NCBI GenBank assembly: GCA_004352715.1
Contig: SCFE01000092.1
Span: 1,297,910-1,361,909, forward strand
DNA length: 64,000 nt
Direction of reading: 5' to 3'
DNA from: Hofstenia miamia
Lineage: Eukaryota > Xenacoelomorpha > Acoela
In this document: piece after piece, positions 60,370 through 64,000 of the stretch
Layout: every line of letters begins with the position of its first letter
Position numbering within the stretch: the first letter of the stretch is position 1
Program-made: the position numbers and the translations under genes
The notes under the pieces: model-generated
The model's database searches: none
What the model was told of the DNA's origin: nothing
Seen by the model: only the letters and a program-made list of their open reading frames with translations

Positions 60370-60690
60370 CAACTGTAATCCTTATCCTGAGGTGCTTCAA
60401 GTCTCCACACAATCAAAAATCGCTTGCTGTAAAGTCTGAGGTCCATCTTGTCCATATAATAACCGTCGAACATTCTGTCAAAAAAAGTCATACAGGCCTC
60501 TACCAATGTGGTGAGCAACATCTTTTTGTCAGTATAAGGACCCGTTTTGGAACACATCAATGTTTCCAGCACCAGCACACTTAATTTTGTAGCATATTGA
60601 GGTAATACTCACCGTTTACAGCTTCATCAAAGAACATTGACCCGATGGAGCCGCTCACCCACAAATTGAAAAAGATTTCTGACAATGTAT
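60370..60690 (-). mobile_element. Mariner/Tc1-type transposase scrap
   Basis: The minus strand, in one frame from about 60690, gives LWVSGSIGSMFFDEAVNGEY then YLNMLQN and a stop. In the same region a later frame shows SDFTASDF-stop-LCGDLKH, a decayed form of the SPDLxPxDFFLWGxLK segment that carries the third catalytic acid in mariner-type enzymes. The 104-codon frame at 60264-60578 overlaps this in a different frame and is probably a shadow. A GC-rich patch with repeated GACCCGG words borders it at 60265-60375. Confidence 0.55.
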
Positions 60691-62129
60691 GAGCATAAGT
60701 CAATACCATGAAAACAATAGATTAGGCATTAGGCACTACCTTACTCTTGTTGTAAAATAAACAAAAATGACCAGATTGAAATTATTTCAAAAGAAATGGT
60801 TTAGCTATGGGCAGAGAGTCTGAATTTCCCTGTACTATCAGTTCAAATGTTTGAGAGAAAAGTTTCACAAAAAATTTTGCACATGAAAAACATGTCAAGC
60901 AAAATACAAAATGATTTTGATAAACAGTTGACATAGCGAAGCTTCGTGGGAAATGATTGTCAGAAGAGGATAAGAAATTACAAATATCATCTCGTGGCTC
61001 AGCTGGTTAAGCTACCAATGTACTCCATTGGCTTTATTCGTACAAAAACAACGCAAAAGTGAGCTTACATGTGTGTTATCAGAAAAAGAAGAACAAGTTC
61101 TGTCATTGGGAACAATTTCTGAGGCAGAAGAAATTTAATAAATGCAGCTTGTTTGGGTGCCTTCTGGGCAGTCACAAGCAAGTAATAGTCGACATAAAAT
61201 ACAAAGGACTCGAAAGATTTGCCTAAGTGATTTGAAAGCAGCTCTTTGAAAATGGAATAGATCTGCCAATTCAAACACAATCTGCTATCAGTAAAGCAAC
61301 GTACAAAATACATGCTAATTTCAAAGACTAATTAACAAATGAAAGCTGGTGGCTGAAGTTTGATGGATAAATTATTGTTGCGCTAAAAAATGAGAACGAG
61401 GAAATCTGTCTTGGTGTTCTAACTTTGAAGGATATTAAACTATAATTATTTAATCTGCCAAAGCTTGATATCCAAAACTGATGAGCTAAAGAAGAAGCAC
61501 CCATCCACTGTTGTCTATATAATAAAACGTCAAGAATAAAAGCTGCAGAGATGTGATTACTCAATATTACAGAAGACTTTGATACAACAGTGGTGACTTA
61601 AAAGAAAACATTTTGAATCTTCAAAGTTTAACGACTAAGAAGATGGAGCGCAATTTGTTTCATAAATCAGATTTTGGACCTCACTTTCCAACAAAGGAAA
61701 TAACAAATAACCCAGTGGGAAGAAAATAATATCGAATCCTTATTCATAATAATTTTGGTGCATCAAATCATGTATGATTTGTGAAACCATATAACTCTAT
61801 AAGAATAATTATGGATGAAATCTTAGAGGTCTGTTTCCGTTATACAAACTTGTAGTCGTCAAAATTGAGCGAGACTGATTCATTTAGATATGCAGACAAT
61901 TTATTGCAAGCAAGTAGATAGACCTGAGCTTGGAGCATTTATTTGATTGTATATTGTATTCGGAATTCAAAAGGTACATGATTGCAGTTTAGAAAGAGGA
62001 GGTTCGCAAGTTTCTTGGGTTACCATGTTGAAGAAAAGATTTTTTATTAATGAAGCCACTTTCTAGCAGTATTTTCAATTTTTAGATTAAACGCTACCGT
62101 GACCACCCTGCGCACGTTTATCTTCCAAT
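60691..62129. other. Spacer, one tRNA-like word, no gene supported
   Basis: TGGCTCAGCTGGTTAAGC at 60996-61012 matches a polymerase III A box, but no B box or cloverleaf follows, so it is at best a SINE remnant. The plus strand at 61060-61320 reads SEKEEQVLSLGTISEAEEI and later SDLKAALKNGIDLPIQTQSA around stops, possibly a decayed transposon protein of unknown kind. Confidence 0.35.
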
Positions 62130-62585
62130 ACCAGGTGCCGCCCGTCCATCCGTTGGAATTCACCGGGCAGGAACGGGCGGCAGTATCCCACCCGCCATCT
62201 ATTGAAAAAACGTAAAATACTACGAAATTAATTCAAAATGCACAAAAGTACTATACAATTTTGTCTTTTAGTGAGAAACTTTTTCCGACTCCTATAAAAT
62301 ACATGAATTCTTTCAAAGACCATACATAGAGATTACTGTTTTGCATTTCTGTAATTTTATTAGACAAATGTACAACAAAATTAAAATCTTTTTGCGGTAA
62401 AAGCATAAATTTCGCGGTAAATTAATAAATTTCTTTTCAAAAGCAGAAAAAGCTTACGTCATTTCAGCATATTATTTTATGATTTACCAGACTTTATTTA
62501 AGCGGGCATGACATATGCCCGGTTGTTTGAGCACCCGATGCCCGCCCTCACTTCTGCCCGGCGTGCACGGGCGGCTCGGGCATGT
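62130..62585. mobile_element. Possible element with GCCGCCCGT inverted ends
   Basis: GC islands at both edges of an AT-rich interior. Left GGTGCCGCCCGTCCATCC; right, in reverse complement, CCGAGCCGCCCGTGCACGCC. Further CGGGCAGGAACGGGCGG and CGGGCATATGTCATGCCCG words lie inside. No target duplication identified. Confidence 0.45.
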
Positions 62586-62865
62586 CCGCAAAAAAACTAC
62601 TTTATAGGTCAAGTTGAATGAAATGTATAGTCGAATTCGTTATATATGAGAAACTTTTCGTCAAACATAAAGCGCTCTTATATTTTTAATCCTAATTTGA
62701 CAATCAATGAGCAACTATTAGAATATCACGATGGTGTTTGAATATATTAGAGTTAAGAACTTCAGACAGGTTGCCTCACAGGCTGCCGTGGGCTACCTGC
62801 GAACAGTGATTACTGTTTGAGCAGTTGATCCAGGTGCCGTGCGGGCCGAAAGATTGGCGCCAAGC

Positions 62866-63115
62866 GTCATGACAAAAACCATGCAAATTTAGATTTAGAT
62901 GCAGTTATGTTGTGAGCGTGTACGAAGTGATTTGCGTTTTTCTATTTTTAGTAATGCAGACATTGATATTTAGTTGTATACAATTAATCGGTTAGGGAAA
63001 TCTATAAGTAAGAATAATACCATTACGACTAAGAGTTGGGAAGTAAAAATATACACTAAACCTTATGACAAAAATCATGCAAAATTACACTTAAACGCAG
63101 TTATGTTGTGAGCGT
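62866..63115. repeat. Diverged direct repeat, about 55 bp, spaced about 195 bp
   Basis: ATGACAAAAACCATGCAAAT...GCAGTTATGTTGTGAGCGTG at 62869-62920 recurs with few changes at 63066-63114. The segment before the first copy (62815-62865) is GC-rich and the one before the second is not, so the repeat is partial. Confidence 0.65.
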
Positions 63116-64000
63116 GAAACAAAATGTGCTAGATAGACGATTGAGCACGCAGTAATTGATGACTCGACATCTAGTGACCAATCAAATTCAAAATAAATCA
63201 TAACACAAATAGAACCAAAAGCCTCTCAAAATGATCACTAATGAGCAAATAACTTAAGACCCGTGACTGCTACAATATACTATAAAAATATATTTTACAA
63301 AATTTCAGATTTCCCATCTTGCAAATTACCATATGCAGATGCGACCCCGAACAGTGGGAGCTCCATTTTTTCTACATAAATAAATTTAAATAGCTAATTG
63401 GAGATAGTCTAAAAACTAAATAAATTTTTGGCAAACGTTGTGAATCTATTTGATTTTTTAGCCTATTTTACCTGAGGACCGATTTGACTTCCCTTCCCAT
63501 TTTTAGATATGACCCAGAGACCGTTTTTTAATAAATTATCCTTGTATGATTTTTTTCTTTAACTTTTTTTGCACCTTTTGACGTAAAAATTTTCTAAAAT
63601 AGGATAAAGGGTTACAAAGTAATAGCGATTTTAAAAAAAATCAATGAAAAAACTGACATTTCTCCTTGAGAATTTCGAAAATAATGATTTTGTATGTAAA
63701 AACTATAAATTGAAACCAAATGCATAATTTTCAATGCAAAATTATAATTAAATGTTTTCTATGTTTTATTTGCATTATAGGCCTTTCTCTTGGTTCCTAT
63801 TTAGTAACATTTCTAACATTTTGTGTCAATAATGAGAAATTAAAAAATTTATCACCTAACTTAATAAAAATGCGCATAATTTGCATATTAATTATCGTAT
63901 GGTTATTGCCAAAATATTCCTTACACTTCAAAATATCGCCACACCAAATTTGATGTTAATTCGATGTACCGCTTCCGAACTCTTAGGATGGGGGGGGGGG
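63116..64000. other. Spacer to window end, no gene seen
   Basis: AT-rich DNA ending in a run of G at 63991-64000. The 77-codon hydrophobic frame at 63720-63953 has no known motif. Confidence 0.4.

Noticed and set aside
60264-60578. 104-codon minus-strand frame as a host gene
   Set aside because: It overlaps, in another frame, mariner-type transposase motifs and runs into a GC-rich repeat patch.
60990-61030. tRNA-like A box TGGCTCAGCTGGTTAAGC
   Set aside because: No B box, anticodon stem or acceptor stem follows within tRNA distance; at most a SINE remnant.

Overview
This is an AT-rich stretch of eukaryotic, almost certainly invertebrate animal, nuclear DNA. The signs are long gene-poor spacers, many (TA)n tracts that end in assembly gaps, decayed LINE reverse transcriptases, several kinds of hAT-type remnants, a piggyBac-type TTAA element, and animal 4CL/luciferase-like acyl-CoA ligases. 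There are no bacterial-type operons, ribosome binding sites or tRNA/rRNA genes. The species cannot be named from the sequence.

Only two genes look intact. They are intronless, single-ORF adenylate-forming enzymes (4-coumarate-CoA-ligase / firefly-luciferase-like acyl-CoA synthetases) at 33628-35247 (+) and 41831-43450 (-). Both are 539 residues from the conserved methionine, with every core motif in place. A third paralogue at 52186-53772 (+) is a pseudogene whose last third is almost untouched. A 234-bp tract in it is base-for-base identical to the second gene, which looks like gene conversion. All three have a pyrimidine-rich 3' splice site (AG) 7-8 nt before the same ATG.

Layout: 0.4-2.6 kb, TA repeat then a broken C/A-rich reading frame of unknown family. 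2.6-10.8 kb, spacer with small hAT-type elements, a BED/CGGBP1-like fragment, and a decayed hAT transposase (-) split by a foldback element. 10.8-33 kb, spacer with several non-autonomous elements; four have clean target-site evidence or near it (16225-16652, 18791-19072, 25445-25682, 31109-32940). There is also a large 804-bp foldback and a duplicated segment that begins at a TA tract. 33-54 kb, the ligase cluster, interleaved with a second hAT-like transposase pseudogene, three LINE fragments and a 958-bp exact duplication around a single N. 54-64 kb, spacer with small foldbacks, a mariner-type transposase scrap and GC-rich inverted repeats.

The two ligases probably activate a carboxylic acid with ATP and load it onto CoA; the substrate is not visible from sequence. 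Neither ends in a peroxisomal SKL-type signal, unlike beetle luciferases. Everything else supported here is mobile-element debris, assembly artefact, or sequence I cannot assign.
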